From: Colius striatus | Lineage: Eukaryota > Chordata > Aves > Coliiformes > Coliidae | DNA: 64,000 bases | Assembly: GCF_028858725.1 (NCBI RefSeq) | Contig: NC_084772.1 | Location: 18,391,548-18,455,547 of the forward strand | Direction of reading: 5' to 3' | Shown: positions 37,752 through 50,150 of the stretch, one piece after another | Layout of the letters: each line of letters begins with the position of its first letter | How positions within the stretch are numbered: the first letter of the stretch is position 1 | Made by a program: the position numbers and the translations under genes | Notes under the pieces: generated by a model | The model's database searches: none | What the model was told of the DNA's origin: nothing | The model's input: the letters and a program-made list of their open reading frames with translations, nothing else

Positions 37752-40700
37752 GCAATTCCTTTGTCTGTGTGATAATGTGATGACAACAAATTAGGAATTT
37801 TTAACCTTAATCTAATGTAGAGACAAATGAGCTTTTTCACTTTCTTGTCCTTAATAGAATTACCTGCAGATCATTTAATAAAACTATTTTATTTATCTTT
37901 TAACTTTTCTGACTTTGAGACTCTATTTTGAATTGTCCCTTGGCATCAGGACTTGATTCCATCCTCTGCTCTGTTTTTATAGTGAACACTGCAAAAATGA
38001 ATGTATCTTATAGCAGCAGATGAGAAGGCATCATCACACAATACCTGATTGGGGCTGACTGGGATGGAGGAGGTCACTTCACAGGCTTGCTATTGCCTGA
38101 GGAAGATTCTGTCCAAATTATCAACACCTATCTGTGGAATTGACTAGAGTATTAGCAAATTACTTCTGAAAATAGAGATAAGCAATTGCTCTCAGACACT
38201 GTAGCTTAGTTGCCTCTGTGCACATATTTCATCATACCTGGACTACATACTGATGCTATGCTAATTTGTACCCTATTTAAGAGCCAAGAAACATGATCTG
38301 TGCAATTTTACTGAGGATTAGACTGCTGTGGTAAGGTTAAGTGTTAGAGCCATTTTGGCTTCGTAGCAGGGCACTTGCCTGCATGGTGGTCACTATTAAT
38401 TTTTCTCTCCTCAAACTGATTTTGTGATATACTAGTTAATTGGTTGTACATGATTATTTATCCTAGAGACTTCTGCCAATCTTAAATTTATTCTTACTAA
38501 AATGTACAATATTTCTTACTGTAGATCTGAAGGGAAAACCCCTTGGATTCAGCTTAAGGCAGACTGTTTGAAACAGTTGTTACTGAAATATGGCCAAAAT
38601 TGTTCCATTCATAATCTTCTGATGTTTATTGTGTGTGAACATTGGTAGTAAGTACTATTAGATTGTACTTGTAGTTTTGTGCTTTGATCATAAGGATTGA
38701 TGGGGCATATGGCCTCTCTAATAGCTAGGATTTAATGGGTTCCAGATAGATGAAGCAGCTGCTTGTTTATGCATCAAATTGGTATTTTTTACCACTCATT
38801 AAGTGTGCAATTAAGAGCATGCTTTTGGAAAGGCTAGTGATGTATAGCTGTTTGTACCTTTGATAGACTCTGAACACCTCACAGCAGATGTCTATTGCCA
38901 AAAAGGGTGGATATTTTCTTTATATTAAAGCTGAAGACATTGCAGGTGAAATAGACTTGAGAAACTATCACTAACTCTCAACCTCCTGTTACTCTGTAAG
39001 CTAAGAAGGAAAGAGCTTGTGAGAAAGGTGATAGGTTTTATAACCTGGTATCTTCCCATATGCTTTTGCACTGGGCAGAATTCCCTCAACACAGAAAGCC
39101 AGTTGTTTCTCTGGGCCTAGGCAGCTACATGCCTGGAAGAACTGTGCTTTATTCATGCAGATTACTGGCCCTTTTCCCATTAGCAGATAGAGTCTTCTGG
39201 AAATCCTGCTGAGATCCTGCATAAAGATGTCATACAAAGTCTATGGGAATGTGCCAAAAGGGGTAAAACTGAAGCTATTTCTGTTATAGGTACAGTATAG
39301 CTAGTACATGTGAAGTTTTATTTTCTCTAGCATTGGTAAATTAACCTTGAGTAGGTTTCTCCTGAAAGCATGAGTATCTCACTTGAACTGAAATACGAGA
39401 GTCCGGTAGCAACTGTAATAGCCATATCATCAAGTTCTAAATGTGATTCACCTCTCTGGAAGGTGATAGAACATCCTGATCACCTTGCCTGGGGGATGAA
39501 TGCAAAAATTACTACAACAAGCAAGGAATTGCTTTTGATCTGCTGTTATTGCCGTCTATGCTCTGCTTTCAATAGTTATCATACTATGACTAAGAAACAG
39601 TACATAAAGCAAAATGTTTGTCGCTTTGGCCATTGCTGAATCAGTTATGAACAGAGGTGTAGTCATCCTCAGAAGGTTATCCCTGCCATTACAACAGGAA
39701 AAGCAGGACACTAGTGTATTTTCTGTGAAATGATTAATAGATATGTGAATAGCACCGCATGATTTATTATGACATCTACATTATCTTGCTTGAAAATTGC
39801 CTTTTGCTGATGTGGAAGGACAATGTTTTCCTTGTGCAGTTTATAGCTATTATAAACAACTTCTACCAGCATCTTTGCTGCCATGTCCTGTCTCTCACCT
39901 TCTCTTCATCCCTGTTCATAATAGGTAATGTGTAACTGTTTCAGTAAAGTCTCAGCATGGACTAACTTGCAAAATCCCAGGTCTCTGCAGTGAAAGTATA
40001 GATCTTCTGCCAAGTCATCAGTAATGACAGATACTGGAGTTTTACAGAAACACAGGTTCACTTTTGCTGACTTAATCTAATTTAATTTAGCTGAATTTTA
40101 TTTGTTCTGGTCACTGTTATTTAAGGTACTAATATTTCTTGGGTGTGAATTGAAGTAAGAGCAAGAGCAGCTCTCTGGGCTTAGCCTTATTAAAAATAAC
40201 AAAGGTGAACTTTAGAGAAATGTATAGCTTTGACCTGCCTGTGCCTCTATGCAGTTCAGAGCAATCAGGAACTTTACATGCTGATAGTACTCAGTAATTT
40301 AAAATGTAAGGCAAATTGTGCACATGCCATTCTGGTGCCTTTGAAAATCAACAATCCTTTCATTTTAGAGTATGAATAGATTGAAAATGATAATACAGTG
40401 ATTTGTTTTCCTTCTGGTTACATTTTCATTGATTCTCATGTTTGTAGTTACCCTATTTCAAAACTTGTCAAACAGTTGAATAGGAAGAAGTAGTTGATGT
40501 GATGTACTGACATGAAATTTCTCTTTGCATTCCCTCTTGTTCTTATCTGCTTTTGTTCAGCACTTGTATTTGGAGTTCAGACAGGATTTGAGTTCTCATT
40601 GTCAACTCTGCCTCAAGTTTTTTCTGCTCCCTGCTTCACAGGTTCTACTTGTCTTCCAGAGTCAGGGGATGACTTGTACTAATGTTAATGGGAGTTGGGA

Positions 40701-41965
40701 TGTGTAAATTTGATTAGACCTGATGGAGGTTCGTTCTGTAAATTCTCTGTGTATCAATTCACTTTTTAGGCCCCTATGTGTTGGGGCTTTAGATAGATTT
40801 CCTAACTCTCTCCTTTTGTACTGCTTCATCAATATGCAAAAACCTCCAGTTTACTATAAGTGAAAGGACTGGAAGAGCACATTCTGACAATGGAAAACTT
40901 GGGGTTTTTTTAAATCTGTTTGATCACTTGAAGTTAGCAATATGTGCCTTAATCACACGTGGTATATCAACAGCACTCCAAGACTTTGGGTAAAGGACAG
41001 CAATACAATAGCTTAGTTTTATATTACAGTATGTTTGCCTAGGATTGCAACTGACTAAAAACTGTAACTACTTGAAATATGTTCTTTCCCTCTAATTCCA
41101 GAAAATTTTGTATCTATTTCATTCTTTTCAGTCAGAAATGATCAAACTGAATTTTACTTTAAAAAATAAACTTTGCATACTATTCTTTGTCCTGTATTTT
41201 TAATATAGATACTCTTTGGGCTATTTTCATTTTAGCAATGCTTTCTACTGCATGTGAATGCCAATTCAAGGCTCATTCTTTGAGTTGCCCCTTACAATAC
41301 AGGAACCATGTTCATTCCAAAGAGCTTTGTATAAATCAGTCTGTGGGGGACAGACAAATCTTGTTTTATAGAGCTGCAAAAATTAATGACTTGCTGCTGG
41401 AGAAATTAAAAGATGCATCACTGAGTACAAAATAATCCTGAAGAGTGAGAAACACCTTTTAATGAAAAGGATGAACAGGGATATATTTTTGCCAATTACT
41501 TTCTCGTTATTTTGGATAGTTTCTTTGCATTCCTTTCTATAGAAAGTGTGACTTTGCCCCTTAGGACCAGAATTTGAGCTACCCTTGAGAATAAATAAAC
41601 AATTGTCTGTAATGCTAGAGGACTGGTAGTGACAAAAAGACTGTGTGGAAGGATGACTGTCCCTGTGTTTTGAGCTAGAGCAGAAAAGAGTAGAGTTCCT
41701 GAGCTCTTTTAAGAGCCTGACCTGGTTTTTTTTTTTTTGTAGAGCTGCTGGTGCTCTCATTGCAACTGTCCCTGAGAGGCAGGTTGGGACATATGCAGTG
41801 CTATCTAAATTTAAAGAGATTGATATCTTTCTCTGTCTATTTTTTCTCCTGCCTGGCATAGGATTTGAAACTGCACCTCTGCAAAGTTGTAGGTACAAAT
41901 ATGACTTGGACCAGGCAGCTTGAATGAAGATGGTAGGGACAAGTTAATGCAGCTGGCAAGCTACT
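37752..41965. other. Non-coding AT-rich stretch
   Basis: I recognise no gene. The 171-codon minus-strand frame at 41383-41898 is the longest in the window, but it crosses the T13 tract, has biased K/S/N composition and matches no family I know. It is probably chance, and a short unannotated exon cannot be ruled out. Confidence 0.5.
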
Positions 41966-42195
41966 GCCAATTATCAGAAACAGGTGCTGCTAATTAACCA
42001 ATTGGGCCCTGAGTGATCACATGGGCAGAAGCAGCATATAAAGAAGTAGGTAGCAAAGGAAGAGTGGTTTTGAGTCAACTCTGTTGGTTGCTCTATGTTA
42101 CCTGTATATGCCTTTGTACAGGCATTACCTAGTTTCTCTACATCTTTGGAGGAATATTGCTTGCACTGAGAGCTCTACTGGGTTTATTATTCCAG
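41966..42195 (+). promoter_or_regulatory. Candidate TATA/CCAAT promoter and first exon
   Basis: CCAAT occurs at 41967-41971 and again within CCAATTGG at 41998-42005, followed by TATAAAG at 42037-42043. CCAAT about 40 bases before TATA is the textbook spacing and predicts a start near 42067. The transcript would run to CAG|GTAGGT at 42195/42196, a good donor, giving a first exon of about 130 nt. No CpG island is present. The block could instead be the promoter of a decayed LTR or DNA transposon, since a CR1 lies 170 bases downstream. The motifs are seen in the sequence; activity is inference. Confidence 0.3.
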
Positions 42196-42365
42196 GTAGG
42201 TTGATACTTTATCTTTGGGATGCCAAGATTGAAATCAGCCTATGCTTCTCAGAACCTTCTGTATGAAACAGAAGAAAAACTTTTGAATGCTTCATTTCAT
42301 TCCCAGTTTGCTCCTGATCCTGTGGAAATTGTATTTGCTGTGCTTTGTAGGCTAGCTGATTTGTT

Positions 42366-42750
42366 ATAGAATCATTGAGTGTTTTGTGTTGGAAGTAATC
42401 TTAAAGATCATCTAGTTGTAGCTCACCTGCCATGAGTAGGGATGCTCTCTGCTAACTCAAATTGTTTCAATCCCCATCCAACCTGCCCTTGAAACAATTC
42501 CAGGAATGGGGCATCTAAAACCTCTCTGGGAAAACTGTTTAAGTGTCTCTTCACTCTCATGGGGAAGAACTTCTTTCTAATATCCAATTTAAGTCCTTTC
42601 TCTTTCACTTTGATACCTTGTTTTATCACTATACACCCCTGTAAAATATCCTTTTCCATCTTTCTTGTCAGTTCCTTTCTGTACTGGAAGCCTGCTACAA
42701 GATCTACCCAGAGCTTTCTGTTTTCTAGTCTGAATAGCCTTAACTATTAC
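42366..42750 (-). mobile_element. CR1 non-LTR retrotransposon, 5'-truncated, antisense
   Basis: On the plus strand the segment opens with ATAGAATCATTGAGTG and GTTGGAAGTAATCTTAAAGA, then TCATCTAGTTG, CTGCCATGAGTAGGGA, CCCATCCAACCTGCCCTTGA, GGAATGGGGCATCTA and GAAGAACTTCTTTCTAATAT, ending in GTCTGAATAGCC. This is the reverse complement of the well-known avian CR1 3' region, in the right order over about 385 bases. The element is truncated at its 5' end, as most CR1 copies are. Point changes throughout, and only one recognisable terminal ATTCTAT repeat, mark it as old. Confidence 0.95.
42423..42659 (-). pseudogene. CR1 ORF2 C-terminal remnant
   Basis: The minus-strand frame retains the conserved C-terminal block of the CR1 endonuclease/reverse-transcriptase polyprotein, readable as LDIRKKFFPMRVKRHLNSFP followed by REVLDAPFLELF. 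The family consensus here has an RKNFF/RKKFF..R..RHWN.LPREVV.AP pattern. Residues after about codon 58 drift from the family pattern, probably by a small frame change. The catalytic endonuclease and reverse-transcriptase domains are absent, so it is non-functional. Confidence 0.85.
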
Positions 42751-44599
42751 CATAGTTTTGAGTGGTAAGAATGGAAGGAGGAAAAAAAAATCAGTTGACT
42801 TGGATTCATGGCAAAAGCTGTCTGCAGTTTTCAGTGATGAACAGTCACAATGTAATCAGGCCTTTCTAGATAGGAAATTGAGGATTCCTTACTTAAATGA
42901 GGAGAATCCAAAATACTCAGAAGGTTTTGGAAATGTGGATACTGCAGAGAATGAACCTCTCTTTCACTTAAAATATGCACTCCAAAACATTTCTTTCCTG
43001 CATTGAGATGACATAGAAAAGTGCTAATATTCCTTGGCTCACTGAGGAATTGGAGCCAACTTGAGCTGGACTTAGTCCATCTCTTTTTTGTGTTATGAGG
43101 CAATAGAAACACTACTATATTGCTAGTCCAGAAACCTAGCTAATTATCTCCCATAGAAAGATGTACATGCAAGAAGCAGAAGTGTAACACTTGTACTCCA
43201 GTTATGTATTTTAACCCTTAGTCTATTAGGTTTTGTATAGATTTCAGTGTTTTACTAAATGCAAATACATACAAGTGTTAAGCTGGCAAATGACAGAATG
43301 AAGCATTAAATCATCTCACAGGGCTGGATTAAAACCTAACATAAAATGTATTCCTGTACTCAGTGTCCAGTTAATATAAGTATGATGGCATTAGCACGTA
43401 ATACTTGCTATTAATTCAATTTTATCCTATTGCTCTTCCTTGAAGAGAAGAACAGAGTGACTGCCTGTAGTGAAAATTAAGTAGAGAATGTGTTTGAATA
43501 GTTCAACTTCTGTCTTTTATTAACATCCACTTGAAATGGGGACAATAATTCCAGGATTCATTCAGCCATTACAAAAATCTAGATCCTGATTCAAAGGATA
43601 TTGAAATTAGTATTGTGTGAAAACTGGTTTTGTTGAAGCTTTCATGTTCGTCAATAGGAAACCATTCAAGTGGAATTGGAGCCCAGGTGATGTATGACAT
43701 CTCATTGTCACAAAGCCACAGGTCAAGACTGAGACTTTGCAACAGCAATTCTGGTATTTTTAGATGAGGACAGTTTTTTTTGATAGCGTGGCTGCTTAAG
43801 CTGGCTCTCTGCTACAGCTGTTATGTGAGAGAGGAATCTGTCTTCCCTTTTCCCTGTAAACTTGATTGCAGTAGAATATCCAGAAGAGCTGAAGGGAAGT
43901 TCAGTAAAATGTTAAGACTCGTTTTTCATTTGTATTGTTCTGAAGATACAGGTTGTATTTTTGGCATAGACTGCGTACAACTTAAAATTACATAAAAAAA
44001 GCTAAATAAGTAAATAATGTAACATGGATGGTGAACAATCTTAAACAAGAAACTAAGGAATCTTTCCTTGTTTCCTGATATTTTTACTTTATGAAACATT
44101 AGTCAATATGTCTTTGTAACACCTAAGCAAATTCTCTGTGTTTTATGTAAGGATGAGAATGTCTGTGGAAACTTGAAGTAATTAGTGTTCTACAGGAGTT
44201 TCTTTAGTTGCCCTTCAAACCTGGTATATCAAAAGGCACAATGCCCCTCTCAAATCTTAGAAGAATCTCCTTGCTTTGCAGTGAGGAAATCCTGACAGTG
44301 AATTGTGTATGTGATTGGAATGAATTGGGATGATAGTGTCCTGTATGTGTCTCATGAAAGAGTGACTTTCATCTGCTCCTTTCTGTGGATCTCTAGAGGG
44401 ATCATAATCTTACCGCTTCCTTTGATCTCCTGAATGTATGCTTGTGGGAATAGAACAGCTGATCACTGCCCTGTGATATAATCTGTTCTCTGTGCCAGCA
44501 CTTTCAAAGGCTTTTTTGACATATCTCTTGTAATAAGACAGTTATGAATGTTTCAGAATGTGAGAGGCAGTAAAAGGGGAGAAAAAGAAATATTAGTCT
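42751..44599. other. Non-coding AT-rich stretch
   Basis: No gene is recognised. One octamer ATGCAAAT lies at 43259-43266. Frames of 70-93 codons on both strands overlap each other and look random. Confidence 0.55.
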
Positions 44600-46300
44600 A
44601 TAGAGCTTATAATTAAAATCCTTAAGAGCAATAACTGTGAAGTGAGTAAAGAAACATACAATAAAAGCAAGCAAACAAAACCCCTCTACTTAATCCTAGA
44701 AAGCACAAAGACAGGCTGCTTCATTTGCAAGGCTTTCTATTTCAAGTTACCTTATCATTGAGACAGCTTTCAGTTTAAGATGACAAACAAAAAGCCCAAA
44801 GGAGTTCTTTCTCCATTCTGAGAGGCAAACCTTCCATGCAGATACTCAGTACATTTGAGCTCTGTCCCATACTGAGCAGTTCTCCAGTTTTGATACTTTG
44901 CTGCTATTTTATGATACTTTCAAGGGATTAACTTGACAGGGTGAAAACCAGCAAGATGTATATTTGGATAGAGATTAAAAATACAACACAGAGCATCCTA
45001 GTCTCCTGTCAACAATTTCAAGGTGAAAAGCCCAACAACATATCAAGTAATAAAAAACCACTTTGCAGAGGTTAGCATATTGTAACCAAAAAAATAAAAG
45101 AGAATGATAAAAAGAGCAGAACATCTTTGGTACGCTTCAAGCATTAGAGCACTGAGCCGTGCTCTGAAGATCAATAAGGCAGAACATTCTTTACATTATA
45201 TATTAATACTGTGTGAGCAGAAACATAGCAGTTACTAGGATCATGTGACAGTTGCACACACATATTTTTCCACTCTGTCAAGACAGGTACAATTAAAGTT
45301 TCACTTCATCAATTTGCATACAGTTAAAAGTTTCAGGTCAATGATGAGATTTATAAACCCTCTTTTCATAGCATCTTAGAACACAATAAAGAGGGACTTC
45401 TTGCACAGTTCTGTAAAAAGAATACACCAATAAAAATATTATCCATGGGGTTATTGAAAACTAGTATTGCAAAGGTATTTTTTGCTCTCTTAACATCAGT
45501 AAACAATGCTATGCTGACTAAGTGGATCACATCTGTAACTTAGATTGTGTAGTTTCACATCACTAGTTGTGGTCGTTTGAATTATGTCTCAACACCTTGT
45601 CCACAACTGTCTGCAGCACTGCTGCTGTTACAAAAAAGCTCTTCAAAGGAAAGCTAAATCATTGTCAATTAAATCTGTCATACTCCTTTGTGAATATATA
45701 CTAAGATGACTCTCTGCATGAAAATAGTTGATGGGCTTGACACGTTCGTTAAAGCTAAAACCCGTTTGCGAAGGTTACATGTAAATATAATATTATTGCT
45801 ACTCACCTTAGAGTTATGAAACTAAGTGTTCATCCCATACTTAAGCAGATAACTTGCTCTACTAAAATTAGTTCAAAGCTATACTGGTGTATGAGTATCT
45901 TGAATTGGTAATAAATTAGTGACCTGAGAATGAAAATTTCCATAGAGCATTTTTTCATAAACTCAAGCAAAAGACTGAGGGTGACATTGCATTGCATGCA
46001 TTGTTGTCTTCCTGTGCGACTGTGAAAGCCTACAATAAAGATCCTGGATGTTTCAGTTGGAGCAAAATTAAGCTCATAATAAATATAAGATGTAGGCTAA
46101 TGCAGAATGACCTTTTAAATGGTGTCCTTTAATGTGTTGTTCCTTAATTTCTTGTAGACTATCACAAAGCTCTTCCATTTAAACATGGCATAATAATGTT
46201 GCATTAGCTGCTTATGACTTCTTATGCTATACAAGTCTCTCTCTTTTATCTTGCTTCCTGTGTTTGTAACACAAAGCCATATTTTTGTGCTCAGAGTGAT
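44600..46300. promoter_or_regulatory. A-rich block with CNE-like motif density
   Basis: Unlike most of the window, the plus strand here is richer in A than T. It contains an octamer (45312-45319), several ATTA/TAAT homeodomain words and a 7-bp-stem hairpin at 45146-45165, and has almost no open reading frame. Conserved non-coding elements near developmental genes often look like this. I cannot test conservation, so the label is tentative. Confidence 0.25.
45146..45165. repeat. Short perfect hairpin
   Basis: AGAGCAC (45146-45152) pairs with GTGCTCT (45159-45165) across the 6-base loop TGAGCC. A wobble and one further pair could extend the stem. It is too short for a microRNA precursor on its own. 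Confidence 0.6.
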
Positions 46301-48699
46301 TTAAGAACTGATTAATTCATGTTTGCAATGTGCTTGAAGATTATCAAAAGAGAAGTGCCACAAAAGAAACAATTTTATTTTCATTCCAGTTCATTGGCAT
46401 GGCTTCTAAAATATCACAGGGATGGTGTTTTGGTCCTGTTTATTTTAAGCAGGACACTTCAGGTATCATCCTGCATGCATACTAGTATAGTACCTGCCCA
46501 CTGGTTTCATGCAAATGAGAAATCCATTTGAGCTCCCATAAAGGAATGGTGACAATGCCAAGCACCTAATGACAACGCTAATTTGATTTCTCTTTTTTTC
46601 AGCTGCAAACAGTTAAATTCAAATGTTTTGATGTTAGTCATGGTTTCAAGGGGTTCTCAGGATAGAACAAACTGTTGCAGCTGAGGTTCCCTATGCTGTG
46701 CCTATAGACCTGAATGACAGTTTCTGCCAAATCTTGTGACTGAAATACAGCTTATCTTTAAATCAATATTCAATGTCTTTCTAAAGACTGCACTGATGGT
46801 CTAGACACTATATATCTTAGAAAGCTGGGGAGCAACTCACTTAAACTATGATCGAATTTCCAGTCAGGCATTTCCAGCTTGAAATTCAAACTTGTAGATC
46901 TTGTTAAGATTAGAGATTAAGGGCTTGCACCCAAGCATAGTGGAGTTCAGGAGAGTATTTCTATTGAGTTTGACAGGCATAAAATCAGACCTGTTCCTAT
47001 CATGACAAATGGCACTTGTAGATCTTTGTAGATCAGTATCAATCATTCCTTATCACTTATGACTGTTTCCTCATTATTTCTATTGTCAAAAGCTGAAGTT
47101 TTCCAATTTTAACCCTCCTCTCTTGTGTCTTGATAAAACAGATGTAAATTCATTAAATTCATGTCATCTTCCTGTTTCAGATCATGAAAATAGAGACAGA
47201 GGGAACTGTATGTTGTGCTACTGAGTATGTAGTGTCAGGATGAAAGATCACTGTAAATTCTTGTTTTTCAAATGTTGTACTTTTGTTTGCAAGTAGAGTA
47301 AATTCTCAGTATGAAAGAACACTTCATACTTGGGGGATGAGAGATGCGTGTGTTCTGAAGACTGATTTATCTTCAAGATAAAAAGCTGTAGATGATCTGT
47401 AAGCACTACTAATGCATTTGAAAGCTACTGTTGTACTGATTACATACAAAGAAGACTTCTGTTACTCTCAAGTGACATCTGTTACCTGTTTGAAGCTGTC
47501 ATGTGAAGGTGTGTAAGTATACTAGGCAGAATGCAGCAGGTTCTGCCTTTTAAGTGGAAGTGAATGTGAGAAATTTCCAAATGTTGATGCCTGAAGTAAA
47601 CTGCTATCCTGATGGGCCGAGCACATGCACTTCTCAAACTTCTTGGAATGTGCAGTCCTAAGTGTTAATGCATGTTTGTGATTACTGTGACTGCATTAAG
47701 CCAAAATTGTTGTCTGGAATTAACAGGTGCTCCTGAGTTTTGTGGGGATTAAGGGAAAATGGTAAATTTATTCCAACAAAATGTCTTTCAAAAGAAGAAG
47801 CCCTACTAGACCTTGAGTGTAGCAGAGTGGCTAAAATTTTGGACGTATTGGAGGGATAAGCAGCTATTATAGGGAATGTGTGGAGCCTGGCAGACTCCAG
47901 GGTCACTTCCAATCCTTGCACATATTTGTGCTGGGAAACACTGCCAAGAGTTTGCCTGTGGCTCTCCTGACACACCCAAGTGCCATAGAGTGATTTATTG
48001 AACAGCTCTGCTTAGTCTCTCTGCACATCATTCCAAGTGAGGTTGTCATGTTGTACTGCTGTTGTTGAGTGATGTTATGACTGGATTAAGCTCTGTTTTA
48101 ATTTCTGACGTTGCTATGGTCAGAGCACTTGACATTAAGTGACAGTTTAGGATGAGCAGGAAATCCCAAGACCTGTACTATTGTAGCTTGTCTCATAGCT
48201 TACTACATTATGTAATTTCTTCAAATTTGTTGCAGTGAACTGAGACAAAAAGATCACTCTAAATTCCATCTTTAGACTTTAAGTCACTTTTTTAACAAGG
48301 CAAGTATAGAATTAATTGTGCCTTCTGTAGCTGCTGCTTAATAACCCTAGATATCTCTGTCTTAAGCATAATTTGCTCAAATATGCAACACTACTTAACC
48401 TGAAGCTCTTTTCATAGTATATATGTCAGGTTCACAGCTGCTTTAAATTGATATAGCTGCACCATTAATACTGTAGCCACGTTTATTTACAACAGTTCTG
48501 TCTCACAGTTTCTAATATTGCAGAATACAGTTGAAATAGGAAAATAATTGCAACTTTTACAGGTGTCCTCCTAGGTGACTACTTTTTAAACTAAATTTTT
48601 AGGAACTTAAAGCATCTGAGGAAAAGGTATGGAAGACTCTTGGTTTTAAAAATATACTCAAGATAGAACACATCTAAGAGAATGGAGTGGGCTGATTTA
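46301..48699. other. Non-coding AT-rich stretch
   Basis: A strong acceptor-like tract (TCTCTTTTTTTCAG, ending at 46602) with a CTAAT branch-like word lies here, but no good donor follows within 300 bases. One octamer ATGCAAAT lies at 46509-46516. The 97-codon minus-strand frame at 47682-47975 shows no known domain. Confidence 0.5.
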
Positions 48700-50150
48700 G
48701 AGGTTTATTTGTGGTGAAGGGGGGAACGCAGCTACTTGAACTTTTGTTGTTCAACACATAAAAATATGTCTAGCACATAGCCTTTACCTCTTCAGAAATT
48801 CAAAACTAATTACAACTTGATTTGCATATCAAAGCAAATTACAACCTAATGAAACATTTGCCTGCCAAACATTTCTTTATCTTAATGAACAGAATAAGAA
48901 TACCTATTACATCCTGATTAAAATGTCTTTGTACTTGTCCAACAGGTTACACTCTGTATATATAGAGATATTGTTTCATTGTCTTGCTAGCAATGGGAAC
49001 AAAACACATTCTAATTTACAGAATAACTTTTTATTGTTTGTAGCCATAGAAATAATATCGAAAGGCAGGGAAGAGAGGGTATGTGTGCTTTGGATGTGGG
49101 AAGCAGAAGAGAGAAACAATTCAATTCTGAATAGATATTAATGACATTATTTGAAGTCCTATATAATAACACAATGGAGCTTAGAATCCAAGACACTTGG
49201 CACTCTTAATCTATATATTACTACATAAACGTACCATTATGGTGGGTTTTTTCCCCAATGAAATTCAGCATGCAAAACGGTCCTCAGTGGAACTTGAGAG
49301 AATTCAGACACAAAGCTAACTAAGGCTAAAAGCTAAGCCTTTAGGGAAAAATGTCTTTAACCTATGTTACAAATAAATTATGTAATAAACAAAGGTTGCT
49401 ATGACTTTGCCTATAAATACAGTGCCATAAATCTGTGTTACTGTGAGTACATATATTGTGGGAAATATGTTTTATTTACTTAAGACATCTATATTCTGTA
49501 GCTGTTTTGAGTTGTTCTCACTACTCTTTAGTAATTAACCAAAAGCTAAAATAAATTTGCTGAACCAGACTGTTCTTAATACAAATGCTAAATCATTTTA
49601 CCCCAATATAATTGTACCTGAATGGATGCAATTGTAACATGAACCATAAAAAGGAGATAAAGCAGCAACATAATGTACAATTTCCTACTGCATAATGGTA
49701 ACTCTGACTAACACATGCTTCAGGAAGAAAAGTAATTTAAACTATATTACAACAAATGTCATATTTTAAAATGGAAACTATCCATCATTTGTTGAAAGAA
49801 AGCATTGGTGAGCTACAATAAGTCTAAGGAATGTACTTAAAAATTCTTCTAGGTCTCCATTAAAAATAAAATGATTGACTTAATTTCAGGACATTGTAAT
49901 AAATTGTGATAGTTACGTGCACATGCCCTCCCCACCATGTGTACAGCTAATAATTGCAAACTTAGTGGACAGCAACTGTACGGAATGGTCAAAACCAGCC
50001 TCTATTCCTTATAGAATAAACCCTTCCTTTTCAGAAATGAGTGCATTTATAAATCAAGTCAGTAAAAATGCCTAATACTTAATTTAGATTTTTATTTCTG
50101 TAGGTGTCAGATTTATAACAGCACAGTAAGTTTAAACAGTGAATGCTGAA
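48700..50150. promoter_or_regulatory. A-rich CNE-like block with OCT-SOX/TCF composite motif
   Basis: The block has few open frames, is A-rich on this strand and is dense in TAAT, ATTA and CATAA words. At 48820-48834 ATTTGCAT is fused to ATCAAAG. This differs at one base from the reverse complement of the OCT4-SOX2 composite type (ATTTGCATAACAAAG), and ATCAAAG is itself a TCF/LEF word. Near-copies AATTACAACTT and AATTACAACCT flank it. This may be a developmental enhancer or conserved element; binding and conservation are untested. Confidence 0.3.

Noticed and set aside
41383..41898. 171-codon minus-strand open frame, the longest in the window
   Set aside because: It crosses a T13 tract, has no recognisable domain and no splice or promoter support. 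A frame of this length is plausible by chance in 64 kb.
46589..46602. Strong acceptor-like tract TCTCTTTTTTTCAG
   Set aside because: No usable donor follows within about 300 bases, and there is no evidence for a terminal exon.
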